Positions 1 to 6,207 of a DNA stretch of 6,207 bases are shown here, in pieces (the first letter of the stretch is position 1; the number at the start of each line of letters is the position of its first letter). Source of the DNA: Gemmatimonadota bacterium. GTDB taxonomy: Bacteria > Gemmatimonadota > Gemmatimonadetes > Gemmatimonadales > Gemmatimonadaceae. Below the pieces are notes generated by a model. That model was not told where the DNA came from, did not search any database, and saw only the letters and a program-made list of their open reading frames with translations. The position numbers were made by a program, and so were the translations under genes. Location: the NCBI GenBank assembly GCA_947475795.1, contig CANJOX010000196.1, positions 1 to 6,207 of the forward strand, in the 5' to 3' direction.

Positions 1-1673
1 GCCACGTAGAAGCGCTCGATGAAGTCGTTTTCCTTGAGGTCCGCGCTGGACTTGCCGCGGCCGCCGCGCCCCTGCCGGTTGTACAGCGACAGCGGCGTGC
101 GCTTGATGTAGCCGTTGTGCGAGATGGTTACGACCATCTCCTCCTCGGCGATCAGGTCTTCGATCGAGAACTCGCCTTCGTCGCTCACGATCTCCGTGCG
201 GCGCTCATCGCCGTAGGTCTCCATCAGCTTGAGCAACTCGCCCTTCATGATCTCCATGCGGCGCGGGCGCGACTCCAGGATGCCGCGCATCTCGACGATG
301 AACGCGCGCACTTCGGTGAGCTCTTCCTCGAGCTTGTCCCGCTCGAGGCCGGTGAGCTTCGCCAGACGCATGTTGAGAATCGCTTCCGCCTGCCGCTCGG
401 ACAGCCCGAAGCGCGCCTGCAGCTGCAGGCTCGCCGTCGGCGTGTCGTCGGCCGCGCGGATCATGCGGATCACTTCGTCGATGTTGTCGACGGCGATCTT
501 GAGCCCTTCGAGGATGTGCTCGCGCTCGAGCGCCTTGTCGAGATCGAACTGCGTGCGCCGCACGATCACTTCGTGGCGGTGCTCGATGTAGTGTCCCAGG
601 CACTGCCGGAGCGTGAGCACCTTGGGCACCAGCTGCCGGGTGTTCACATCGGGCACCAGCGCGAGCATGATCACGCCGAAGGTGCTCTGCATGGCCGTGT
701 GCTTGTACAACTGATTGAGCACCACCCGCGGGATGGCATCGCGCTTGAGTTCGATGACCACGCGGATACCGTCGCGGTCGGATTCGTCGCGCAGCGCGCT
801 GATCCCGGTGAGCTTCTGGTCGCGCACCAGTTCGGCGATGTCGATCACGAGCTTCGCCTTGTTCACCTGATACGGCACTTCCGTGACGACGATCTGCGAC
901 CGGCCGCTGGACTCCTTCTCCTCGATCACGGCCTTCGCGCGCATCACAATGCGTCCGCGCCCCGTGTCCTGATAGTCGGCGATGCCGGCGCGGCCGTAGA
1001 TGTAGCCGCCCGTCGGGAAATCGGGGCCGCGCACCAGCCCGCGCAACGCCGCCGGCTCGATGTCGGGGTTGTCGATCATCGCAATCACGGCGCTGACGAC
1101 TTCCCGCAGATTGTGCGGCGGGATGTTCGTCGCCATGCCGACGGCGATGCCCGACGACCCGTTCACGAGCAGATTCGGCAGGCCCGAGGGGAGCACCCGC
1201 GGCTCCTGCAGCCGGTCGTCGAAGTTGGGGGCGAAGTCGACGGTATTCTTGTCGATGTCGGTGAGCATCTCCACCGACATGCGCGTCAGGCGCGCCTCGG
1301 TGTAGCGATACGCGGCCGCATTGTCGCCGTCCATCGAGCCGAAGTTGCCCTGGCCGTCCACCAGCGGATAGCGCAACGAGAACGTCTGCACCATGCGCAC
1401 GAGCGCGTCGTACACGCTGCTGTCGCCGTGCGGGTGATACTTGCCGAGCACATCGCCCACGACCGTGGCCGATTTCTTGAACGGCCGCCCCGGCAACAAC
1501 CCCAGCTCGTTCATCGCGTACAGCACACGGCGATGCACCGGCTTGAGCCCATCGCGCACGTCGGGCAGCGCGCGCGACACGATGACGCTCATGGAATAAT
1601 TGATGAACGATTCTTTCACTTCCTCATCGATGAGGCGCGGCAGAATCCGTTCGCGGGCGTTCGGTGCAGTCAT
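1..1673 (-). CDS. gyrA: DNA gyrase subunit A (GyrA), C-terminal part cut by the window edge
   Basis: GyrA is the DNA-cutting and rejoining subunit of the cytoplasmic A2B2 gyrase, which introduces negative supercoils using ATP hydrolysed by GyrB. The 557 visible codons start at ATG 1673. The N-terminus ([18 protein letters not shown]) leads into [20 protein letters not shown], which fits the family start. The winged-helix/tower breakage-reunion domain follows, with [12 protein letters not shown] at 79-89 and the catalytic tyrosine at Tyr124 in [11 protein letters not shown] (E. coli Tyr122). The quinolone-determining positions are Ser85 and Asp89, equal to E. coli Ser83 and Asp87, so the pattern is the sensitive one. 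Residues 534-540 read QGRGGRG, a variant of the GyrA box QRRGGKG. This marks the start of the DNA-wrapping C-terminal domain and argues for GyrA rather than ParC. About 250-300 residues are missing to the left. No Shine-Dalgarno motif precedes the ATG. gyrB is not adjacent. Confidence 0.97.
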   Translation of the reverse strand, partial: MTAPNARERILPRLIDEEVKESFINYSMSVIVSRALPDVRDGLKPVHRRVLYAMNELGLLPGRPFKKSATVVGDVLGKYHPHGDSSVYDALVRMVQTFSLRYPLVDGQGNFGSMDGDNAAAYRYTEARLTRMSVEMLTDIDKNTVDFAPNFDDRLQEPRVLPSGLPNLLVNGSSGIAVGMATNIPPHNLREVVSAVIAMIDNPDIEPAALRGLVRGPDFPTGGYIYGRAGIADYQDTGRGRIVMRAKAVIEEKESSGRSQIVVTEVPYQVNKAKLVIDIAELVRDQKLTGISALRDESDRDGIRVVIELKRDAIPRVVLNQLYKHTAMQSTFGVIMLALVPDVNTRQLVPKVLTLRQCLGHYIEHRHEVIVRRTQFDLDKALEREHILEGLKIAVDNIDEVIRMIRAADDTPTASLQLQARFGLSERQAEAILNMRLAKLTGLERDKLEEELTEVRAFIVEMRGILESRPRRMEIMKGELLKLMETYGDERRTEIVSDEGEFSIEDLIAEEEMVVTISHNGYIKRTPLSLYNRQGRGGRGKSSADLKENDFIERFYV

Positions 1674-1833
1674 GTGACGACGGGCAGAAGAGTCGTGGAG
1701 CGACGCGCGGAACCGGGGCACGTCATGAGGAAATGTACACGACCGGAAGCGCAATCACAACGCTGCAACCCCGCTGTAAATCCTTATTCCACAAACACTT
1801 ACTATTCGACCCCAAAGTGCGACCGCAACCGGG
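1674..1833. other. Intergenic region between the exported-protein gene and gyrA
   Basis: This 160-base non-coding gap has an AT-rich core at about 1731-1810, in contrast to the GC-rich genes on both sides. It contains the gyrA promoter candidate. I looked for a stem-loop followed by a T-run after the stop codon at 1834-1836 on the minus strand and found none, so transcription from the upstream operon may continue into gyrA. Confidence 0.6.
1732..1760 (-). promoter_or_regulatory. Probable sigma70-type promoter of gyrA
   Basis: Reading the minus strand, TTGTGA (1755-1760) is followed by a 17-base spacer and then TACATT (1732-1737). Each box matches four of six consensus positions (TTGACA and TATAAT), and the spacing is optimal. 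Transcription would begin near 1725, giving a leader of about 50 bases before the gyrA ATG. The surrounding gap is clearly more AT-rich than the flanking genes. This is assigned by pattern only. gyrA could also receive read-through from the operon upstream, since I see no convincing terminator between 1674 and 1833. Confidence 0.5.
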
Positions 1834-2769
1834 TCAGGATCCCCGGCTCCGGACGATCGAGAGCAGCCGCCACTCCCGCCCGACGCGACGGAGCAGATAG
1901 ACCGCGCCGCCATTGCTGCCGACCCCGATCTCGATGCCGCCCCGCTCGCGTGGCCGGTCGACCCCCACCAGCGCGTACCCCCGCCAGATCACGACCGGCG
2001 CGATCCGGATGTACGACAGCTCGGCCTCCGGGGTCCGGCTACCCACCGCCGTAAAAAACTCGTCCCGCGCCCGCTGCGGTGCCTCACGGCCCAGATACGC
2101 CTTCACGCGCGGCCGCGCCGCGTTGGGGAATTCCATGTCGCTGAAGCCGGGGACGACGAACGTGACGGTATCGCGCTGCACGGGCGATGGCAGACAGCCC
2201 GCCGACGTCGGATCGGGCACCTCGCCGGTCAGACCGGTGGCCAGTGCGCGGTGCTCACCGGCGCCGTCCTCGTCCCACCGCGGCCGGTCAATGCCGGCCT
2301 CCCAACCCACGATCACACGCAGCAGCGCGCGCGCCTCCGGGGTGGCCAGCGTGGCGCCGACCCCATGCCCCAGAATCACCTGCTCCATCCGTTCCACAAG
2401 CGCCTGCAGCGCCTGCCGCTGCGCCGGCGTTGTGTCGGCGGCGAAGACGCGCAGCGAGCCGGGGTTGCAGCGGTCCCCCAGTTCGGCCCACGACGCGCGC
2501 GCGAGGTACTCGCCCCGCAGCCCATCCACCGTCCGCGCCGCGGCCCGGGCTTCTGCGTCGAGGAACGCGGCGGTCGCGGTCGCGGCCGCGGTCGCGGCCG
2601 CCGCACGATCCGCTCCCGCCCGGGACACCGGCGCGACCGTGGGCGCCGAGGCCTTGGGCGCCGAGGGCTTGGGCGCCGCTTGCCCGGGCAGCACACCACC
2701 GGCCGGCGACACCAGCACCGCAACGGCCAGCGCCACGGCGGCGGGCCACCGACGGCGACAGCCGATCAC
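1834..2769 (-). CDS. Exported protein of unknown function with Ala/Pro/Lys-rich linker
   Basis: This 311-residue protein is not one I recognise. The N-terminus looks like a Sec signal peptide: a positive n-region (RRRW, 5-8), a hydrophobic core AAVALAVAVLV (10-20) and a likely cleavage near GQA-A at 29-32. A low-complexity linker (about 32-68) follows, rich in Ala, Pro, Lys and Thr. Next comes a helical segment (about 69-158) and then a mixed segment ending in probable beta strands, including TVTFVVPGF (201-209), APVVIWRGYALVGV (257-270) and GGAVYLLRRVGREWRLLSIV (287-306). It has two cysteines after the signal (Cys101 and Cys192), which could form a disulfide in the periplasm. The start is GTG at 2769, overlapping the stop of the upstream membrane-protein gene as GTGA, which supports both the start and co-translation. 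The family is unknown. The C-terminal strand pattern resembles small alpha/beta or NTF2-like folds, but that is only an impression. Confidence 0.8.
   Translation of the reverse strand: MIGCRRRWPAAVALAVAVLVSPAGGVLPGQAAPKPSAPKASAPTVAPVSRAGADRAAAATAAATATAAFLDAEARAAARTVDGLRGEYLARASWAELGDRCNPGSLRVFAADTTPAQRQALQALVERMEQVILGHGVGATLATPEARALLRVIVGWEAGIDRPRWDEDGAGEHRALATGLTGEVPDPTSAGCLPSPVQRDTVTFVVPGFSDMEFPNAARPRVKAYLGREAPQRARDEFFTAVGSRTPEAELSYIRIAPVVIWRGYALVGVDRPRERGGIEIGVGSNGGAVYLLRRVGREWRLLSIVRSRGS
2572..2601. repeat. Five tandem GGYCGC hexamers in the exported-protein gene
   Basis: Five consecutive 6-base units (GGTCGC, GGTCGC, GGCCGC, GGTCGC, GGCCGC on the plus strand) encode an Ala/Thr dipeptide run in the linker at about residues 57-66. 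The register is two codons, so changes in copy number would keep the frame. It is probably slippage-prone linker sequence. Confidence 0.75.
2641..2678. repeat. Two and a half 15-base tandem repeats encoding K-x-S-A-P
   Basis: On the plus strand, GGGCGCCGAGGCCTT and GGGCGCCGAGGGCTT are followed by a partial third copy, GGGCGCCG. The two full units differ at one base. In the minus-strand gene they encode the linker KPSAPKASAP just after the predicted signal peptide. The unit is five codons long, so copy-number change keeps the frame. Confidence 0.75.
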
Positions 2770-3707
2770 GCCGGCGTGGCCGGGTCAGACACCGGACCGG
2801 ACGCCGGATCAGCGACCGCGTCCGCATGTTCCTCCGCGCGATCCTCCGCCAACTCCTCGGCCGCGTCTTCGGCCTCCTCCGCCGCCGCCTCCGCATCGAT
2901 CGCGCGGCGCTCGGCCTGGTAACGCTGATACCACTCGCGCGTGACTTCGCCGGCGAGGTCGCGGTTCCCGAGCCCGAACGCCAACGACAACGCCAGCGCC
3001 ACCGCCCCGAACAGAATCGCGAACGCCGTCGTGACGATGTCGGTGGCGATCCCCAGCTCCTGCAGCGCCATGAACACCGCCAGCACGATCACCCCACCAC
3101 GACCGGTACGCGCCAGCCACGGCCCACCATGCAGGCCGCCGGCCGATGCCATGATCAGGCCACCCACGAAGCCACCCAGCACGATGCCGAGAATGATGAT
3201 CACGATCGCCGCGATGACGCTCGGGATGTAGCTCACCAGTTCGGAGAACACATTGGCCAGCGACTCGAGCCCGATCGCGTTGGCCGCCACCAGCAGCACC
3301 GCGAACATCACGCACCAGAACAGCAGGTTGGCGATGACCTTGGCGGGATTGAGGTGCGAGCCGGAACGCTCCACGGCATGCAGCACACCGCCGCGCTCAA
3401 GGAGCTGATTGAAGTGCATGCGGCGCAGCAGGCGCGCCGTGCCTTTCTCGATCACTTTCGCGACGAGATACCCGGCGAACAGAATGACCAGCGCGCCGAA
3501 CAGCGCCGGCACGAACTCGCCGAGCAGGGCGAAGCTCTGCTCGAGACGCTCCGTGAAGGTGGACGTGAGGGCGGCCTGACCCGAATCCGTTTGCGTCGCG
3601 GCGGACGCGAGTTGCAGCGGATCGGGGAATGGTTGCTGTCGCAATGTCGGACGGAGAAGGGAGACCTGCGGACCTGCCTCAAAACTAGCGAGGCGCACCG
3701 CCGCCAC
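2766..3707 (-). CDS. CmpX-like mechanosensitive-channel family membrane protein (TM-helix repeat)
   Basis: This is a cytoplasmic-membrane protein related to the TM-helix (MS_channel_1st-type) family that includes Pseudomonas CmpX. Members are thought to act in envelope or osmotic stress, and channel activity is poorly established. The 313-residue reading has hydrophobic segments at about 61-83, 122-142, 160-188, 203-219 and 222-246. Two family-type repeats are visible: FALLGEFVPALFGALVILFA followed by GYLVAKVIE, and ELVSYIPSVIAAIVIIILGI followed by VLGGFVGG. The signature AFGLGNRDLAGEV lies at 243-255. No MscS beta domain follows. Instead there is an acidic Ala/Glu-rich charged tail (about 253-297), probably coiled coil, then a Pro/Ala end. 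GTG 3707 lies 7 bases after the zinc-ribbon stop and lacks a ribosome-binding site. A second GTG at 3698 or a later TTG/CTG is possible, because the first ~50 residues are not family-like. The stop overlaps the next gene as GTGA. Confidence 0.82.
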   Translation of the reverse strand: MAAVRLASFEAGPQVSLLRPTLRQQPFPDPLQLASAATQTDSGQAALTSTFTERLEQSFALLGEFVPALFGALVILFAGYLVAKVIEKGTARLLRRMHFNQLLERGGVLHAVERSGSHLNPAKVIANLLFWCVMFAVLLVAANAIGLESLANVFSELVSYIPSVIAAIVIIILGIVLGGFVGGLIMASAGGLHGGPWLARTGRGGVIVLAVFMALQELGIATDIVTTAFAILFGAVALALSLAFGLGNRDLAGEVTREWYQRYQAERRAIDAEAAAEEAEDAAEELAEDRAEEHADAVADPASGPVSDPATPA

Positions 3708-3714
3708 GGAGGGG

Positions 3715-3939
3715 CTACAGGCGCGTGCCCCGCTTCACGTCGAAGATGACACTGCGCCGGCACTGGGCACACAGCAGCCACTCGCGCTGCCGCTGATAGC
3801 CGAGCCCGAACGAGCCGCCGCCGATCGGCCGCCGCGTCATCGGGACCTCGCACCGCGGGCAGGGCGGGGTTCCCCCACGCTGAACGCTGTCGCGGATGGC
3901 CTGCTCTTCGGCCGCCGTGAACCGCGCGGTGTCGGTCAC
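3715..3939 (-). CDS. Small four-cysteine zinc-ribbon protein
   Basis: The product is 74 residues, probably cytoplasmic, with no signal peptide or membrane segment. An N-terminal helix rich in Glu, Ala and Arg (5-21) is followed by CPRC (27-30), a Gly-rich basic stretch (35-51) and CAQC (57-60), then a short basic strand ending RGTRL. The two CxxC knuckles separated by 26 residues are the layout of a zinc ribbon, a fold used for nucleic-acid or protein binding. The exact partner is unknown. The start chosen is GTG 3939, which overlaps the oxidoreductase stop codon as GTGA. A longer reading frame continues upstream to 4116, but that part is only an out-of-frame reading of the oxidoreductase gene. 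A weak purine stretch (AAGGTGG) lies about 10 bases before the GTG. The gene is easily missed by automated callers because of its size and GTG start. Confidence 0.78.
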   Translation of the reverse strand: MTDTARFTAAEEQAIRDSVQRGGTPPCPRCEVPMTRRPIGGGSFGLGYQRQREWLLCAQCRRSVIFDVKRGTRL

Positions 3940-4982
3940 AGCGCGACGACCACCTTGCCGAACTGCGCCCCCGACGCGAGCCGTTCGAACGCCTTGGCAG
4001 ACTCCGCCATGGACCAGACGGAGTCCACCGGCGGCATCAGCCCTCCCTCGCGGAACACCACCGTCATGGCATCGAACTCGGCATCGCTGCCCATCGTCGA
4101 CCCCATCAAGGTCCACTGATTCCAGAACATCCGGCGTACATCGAGCTGCACGAACGGGCCGCTGGTGCCGCCGCAGGTCACCAGTCGCCCGCGCTTGCCG
4201 AGGGCGACGAGCGATTGCGACCAGGTCGCTTCGCCGACGGAATCGATGACCACATCCACCCCGCGCTTCCCGGTCCGGGCCCGGATGGCACGCCCGAGCT
4301 CCGGCTGCCGATGGTCGAGCAGGTGATCAGCGCCCAGGGCCTCGGCGCGCGCGAGCTTCTCGGGACTGCCCGAGGTCACCCACACCGTCGCGCCGATGCG
4401 CTTGGCGATCTGCAACGCCGCCAGCGCCACACCGCCGCCGATCCCCCAAATCAGCACCTGATCGCCGGGCTGCACCCGCGCGCGGGTCACGATCATGCGC
4501 CACGCCGTGAGGGTGGCCAGCGGGAAGGCCGCGGCCGTGGCGAACGGAATCGTGGCCGGAATCACGCGCACGTTGGCGGCCGGCACCACCACGTAGTCGG
4601 CGATCGTGCCGTGCCGGTGCTCCCCCATGATCCCGTAGGTCAGACACAGCGGCTGGTCGTCGTCGCGGCAATAATCGCAACGGCACGCGCGGTCCACGAG
4701 CCCCGGATTGAGCAGGACGTGATCGCCGGGCGCGATCCCCTGCACCGCCGTCCCGACGGACTCGACGACGCCGGCACCATCGGAGCCCAGCACCCATCCC
4801 GGCTGGATCGTCACGCCGGGCACCCCACCGAGCACCCAGAGATCGAGCCGGTTGAGCGCCGCGGCCTTGATGCGCACCCGCACCTCGTCGGCCCGCTCGA
4901 TCGACGGAATGGGCAGGTCGTCGCGGACGCGCAGTTGCTCCAGCCCACCGTGGGCATCGATCGTCAGGGCACGCATGGTCAT
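3936..4982 (-). CDS. Zinc-binding MDR family oxidoreductase (alcohol dehydrogenase/quinone reductase-like)
   Basis: This 348-residue medium-chain dehydrogenase/reductase is expected to be cytoplasmic and to reduce or oxidise an unidentified carbonyl, quinone or alcohol substrate with NAD(P)(H). The N-terminal GroES-like domain includes AALNRLDLWVLGG (41-53) and VLGSDGAGVVESVG (64-77). A structural-zinc lobe has Cys100, Cys102, Cys105 and Cys113, followed by YGIMGEHRHG (116-125). The Rossmann domain has GIGGGVA (180-186), TGKRGVDVVIDSVG (237-250) and GRLVTCGGTSG (265-275). FWNQWTLMGSTMGS (286-299) and a C-terminal FGKVVVAL complete the subfamily pattern. The usual catalytic-zinc Cys, His and Glu are Asn44, Ser67 and Asp68, so no catalytic zinc is expected. 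Ser204 and Ser206 after the second strand, with no acidic residue, hint at NADPH. The start is ATG 4982; ATG 4976 is equally possible, and neither has a Shine-Dalgarno. It is probably the first gene of the four-gene operon. Confidence 0.93.
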   Translation of the reverse strand: MTMRALTIDAHGGLEQLRVRDDLPIPSIERADEVRVRIKAAALNRLDLWVLGGVPGVTIQPGWVLGSDGAGVVESVGTAVQGIAPGDHVLLNPGLVDRACRCDYCRDDDQPLCLTYGIMGEHRHGTIADYVVVPAANVRVIPATIPFATAAAFPLATLTAWRMIVTRARVQPGDQVLIWGIGGGVALAALQIAKRIGATVWVTSGSPEKLARAEALGADHLLDHRQPELGRAIRARTGKRGVDVVIDSVGEATWSQSLVALGKRGRLVTCGGTSGPFVQLDVRRMFWNQWTLMGSTMGSDAEFDAMTVVFREGGLMPPVDSVWSMAESAKAFERLASGAQFGKVVVAL

Positions 4983-5133
4983 GGCACGGGGGCTGGAGGA
5001 GAAGACGCCTGCGGAATCTCCCCTGACCCTGCCCGAAACGGGAGTGCGGCGCCCGCCCTCCCCTGCACAGGCGGTCCGAAGCCTATATTCCGTTCACGCT
5101 CCCCTCGACCGTCCACTACGACCGTTCCGCCTC
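4983..5133. other. Divergent intergenic region between the oxidoreductase operon and sucB
   Basis: This 151-base spacer must hold promoters for both directions. For sucB a good -10 is visible at 5084-5089. On the minus strand I see no confident -35/-10 pair for the oxidoreductase. The same AT island read on the minus strand gives TATAGG at 5082-5087, which is only a weak candidate with no -35. No riboswitch, attenuator or clear operator was recognised. Confidence 0.6.
5084..5089 (+). promoter_or_regulatory. Probable -10 element of the sucB promoter
   Basis: TATATT matches five of six positions of the sigma70 -10 consensus and sits in the only AT-rich island of a GC-rich spacer. Transcription would start near 5096, giving a leader of about 38 bases before the sucB ATG. 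No good -35 lies 16-18 bases upstream; the best is CTGCAC at 5063-5068 with a 15-base spacer. The promoter may therefore be weak, depend on an activator, or use another sigma factor. Confidence 0.45.
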
Positions 5134-6207
5134 ATGTCGTCCATCAAGGTTCCACCGCTCGGCGAGTCCATCGTCGAGGCGACCGTCTCCCGCTGGCTCA
5201 AGAAGGAAGGCGATGCGATCGCCGCCGGCGACACCCTTGTCGAGCTCGAAACCGACAAGATCACCGTCGAAGTGCCGGCGCTCGAGGCCGGCGTCCTGAC
5301 GACGCGGCACAAAGGCGAAGGTGACGTGGTGAACGTCGGCGACGCGCTCGGCGAAATCACCGCCGGCGCGGGCGCGGCCGTGGCGGCCGCCCCGGCCGCG
5401 GCCCCGGCCGCGGCCCCGGCCGCGGTGGTGGCACCGGCCGCGGTGGCTCCAGCCGGCGGCGAGGTGAAAGTGTCACCGGCCGCCGCGCGTCTGGCCACCG
5501 AAGCCGGGATCAACCCCGCCGACGTGTCGGGCACCGGACGCGGCGGCGTGGTCTCGAAGCCGGACGTGGTCGCCGCACTGGCGGCACCGGCCGCGCCGGC
5601 TCCCGCGAAGGTGGCACCCGCGGCAGCACCGTCGGCGCCCGCGGCCGCCGTGGCACCGTCGGGCACGCGCGAGACGCGCGAAAAGATGACGACGCGCCGC
5701 AAGCGGATCGCCGAGAATCTGTTGCTCTCGCAGCAGCAGACGGCGCACCTGACGACGTTCAACGAGATCGACATGACGGCCATCACGGCCCTCCGTGAGC
5801 GTCTCAAGGATCGCGTCGAGAAGGAGCAGGGCGTCAAGCTGTCCTACATGCCGTTCTTCGTGAAGGCGGCCTGCCTCGCGCTGGAGGCCTATCCGGCCGT
5901 GAACGCGCAGATCGACGGCGACACGATCGTGTACAAGCACTACGTGAACATGGGCATCGCGGTGGCCAGCGATGCCGGTCTCGTGGTGCCGAACGTGAAG
6001 GACGCCGACCAGAAGAGCATCGTGCAGATCGGCAAGGACATCGCGGCCGTGGCCAAGCGCGCCCGCGACGGCAAGCTGTCCATGGACGACCTCACCGGCG
6101 GCTCGTTCACGATCACCAACGGCGGCGTGTTCGGCTCGTTGCTCTCCACGCCGATCATCAACTATCCGCAGGTCGGCATCCTCGGGCTGCACAAAACGCA
6201 GGACCGC
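5134..6207 (+). CDS. sucB: Dihydrolipoyl succinyltransferase, E2 of the 2-oxoglutarate dehydrogenase complex, 3' end missing
   Basis: The E2 core enzyme transfers the succinyl group from its lipoyl arm to CoA in the TCA cycle, between E1 (SucA) and E3 (Lpd). 358 residues are visible. The lipoyl domain (1-77) has the lipoylated lysine Lys42 in ETDK. An Ala/Pro linker (78-109) follows, then the peripheral-subunit-binding domain (about 111-149, VSPAAARLATEAGI and GTGRGG). A second Ala/Pro linker leads to the catalytic acyltransferase domain from about 180. HLTTFNEIDM, the matched DLTGGSFTITNGGVFGS and STPIIN are typical of succinyl rather than acetyl E2, so sucB is preferred over aceF. The catalytic His and Asp of the HxxxDG motif lie beyond the right edge. 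Compared with about 405 residues in E. coli, some 50-60 are missing. ATG 5134 fits the family N-terminus (MSSIKVPPLGES), but no Shine-Dalgarno precedes it. sucA and lpd are not in view. Confidence 0.96.
   Translation, partial: MSSIKVPPLGESIVEATVSRWLKKEGDAIAAGDTLVELETDKITVEVPALEAGVLTTRHKGEGDVVNVGDALGEITAGAGAAVAAAPAAAPAAAPAAVVAPAAVAPAGGEVKVSPAAARLATEAGINPADVSGTGRGGVVSKPDVVAALAAPAAPAPAKVAPAAAPSAPAAAVAPSGTRETREKMTTRRKRIAENLLLSQQQTAHLTTFNEIDMTAITALRERLKDRVEKEQGVKLSYMPFFVKAACLALEAYPAVNAQIDGDTIVYKHYVNMGIAVASDAGLVVPNVKDADQKSIVQIGKDIAAVAKRARDGKLSMDDLTGGSFTITNGGVFGSLLSTPIINYPQVGILGLHKTQDR
5389..5424. repeat. Three perfect 12-base tandem repeats in the sucB linker
   Basis: GCCCCGGCCGCG is repeated three times without change and encodes A-P-A-A three times (residues 86-97). 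It lies in the flexible Ala/Pro linker between the lipoyl and subunit-binding domains, where length variation is tolerated. The four-codon unit keeps the frame if copies are gained or lost. Confidence 0.85.

Noticed and set aside
117..2054. A 645-codon plus-strand open reading frame across the left third of the window.
   Set aside because: It is antisense to gyrA, which is unmistakable on the minus strand. Its His/Arg/Asp-rich composition is typical of a GC-rich shadow frame, and it runs across the gyrA promoter gap.
2187..3749. A 520-codon plus-strand open reading frame.
   Set aside because: It is Arg/Pro/His-rich low-complexity protein antisense to the exported-protein and CmpX-like genes, with no recognisable domain.
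3940..4116. An N-terminal extension of the zinc-ribbon gene to an ATG at 4116, giving 133 residues.
   Set aside because: The extension lies wholly within the oxidoreductase coding sequence in another frame and looks like a shadow. GTG 3939, overlapping the stop codon, is the more natural start.
5032..5042. A short inverted repeat, CCCG-AAA-CGGG, in the divergent spacer.
   Set aside because: A 4-base stem with a 3-base loop is expected by chance in DNA this GC-rich, and no T-run follows, so neither terminator nor operator is supported.
4215..5324. A 369-codon plus-strand frame running from the oxidoreductase into sucB.
   Set aside because: It is antisense to the oxidoreductase, crosses the divergent promoter region and is out of frame with sucB.
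5094..6192. Minus-strand open frames of 247 and 239 codons opposite sucB.
   Set aside because: They mirror the sucB linker and catalytic domain, and their Ala/Gly/His-rich composition comes from the sucB codon bias.

Overview
The window is GC-rich chromosomal DNA from a free-living bacterium and looks like ordinary core genome. Three things suggest a GC-rich phylum such as Gemmatimonadota: the composition, the style of the GyrA and 2-oxoglutarate dehydrogenase E2 proteins, and the lack of Shine-Dalgarno motifs before most genes. This placement is an inference from style, not a database result. I see no mobile element, CRISPR array, tRNA or rRNA.

Layout. From 1 to 1673 the minus strand carries the first 557 codons of gyrA (DNA gyrase subunit A), cut by the left edge just inside its C-terminal DNA-wrapping domain. 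A roughly 160-base gap (1674-1833) holds a good sigma70-type promoter candidate for gyrA. From 1834 to 4982 four minus-strand genes are packed head to tail and are read towards gyrA. In order of transcription they are an MDR (alcohol dehydrogenase/quinone reductase-like) oxidoreductase, a 74-residue four-cysteine zinc-ribbon protein, a CmpX/TM-helix mechanosensitive-channel-like membrane protein, and an exported protein of unknown function. Two of the junctions are 4-base GTGA overlaps and the third is a 7-base gap, so the four look like one operon. A 151-base divergent spacer (4983-5133) separates this operon from sucB on the plus strand. sucB encodes the dihydrolipoyl succinyltransferase of the 2-oxoglutarate dehydrogenase complex and is cut by the right edge before its catalytic histidine motif.

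How the genes relate. gyrA (DNA topology) and sucB (TCA cycle) are housekeeping genes with separate promoters. The four genes between them share an operon but no obvious pathway. The oxidoreductase and zinc-ribbon protein are translationally coupled, as are the membrane protein and the exported protein.

For novelty, nothing here is clearly a new system. The points most worth a second look are the small coupled zinc-ribbon protein, the unrecognised exported protein, the departures from the usual zinc and nucleotide-binding motifs in the oxidoreductase, and the absence of Shine-Dalgarno sequences. The two longest plus-strand reading frames over the left half are antisense shadows of the real minus-strand genes.
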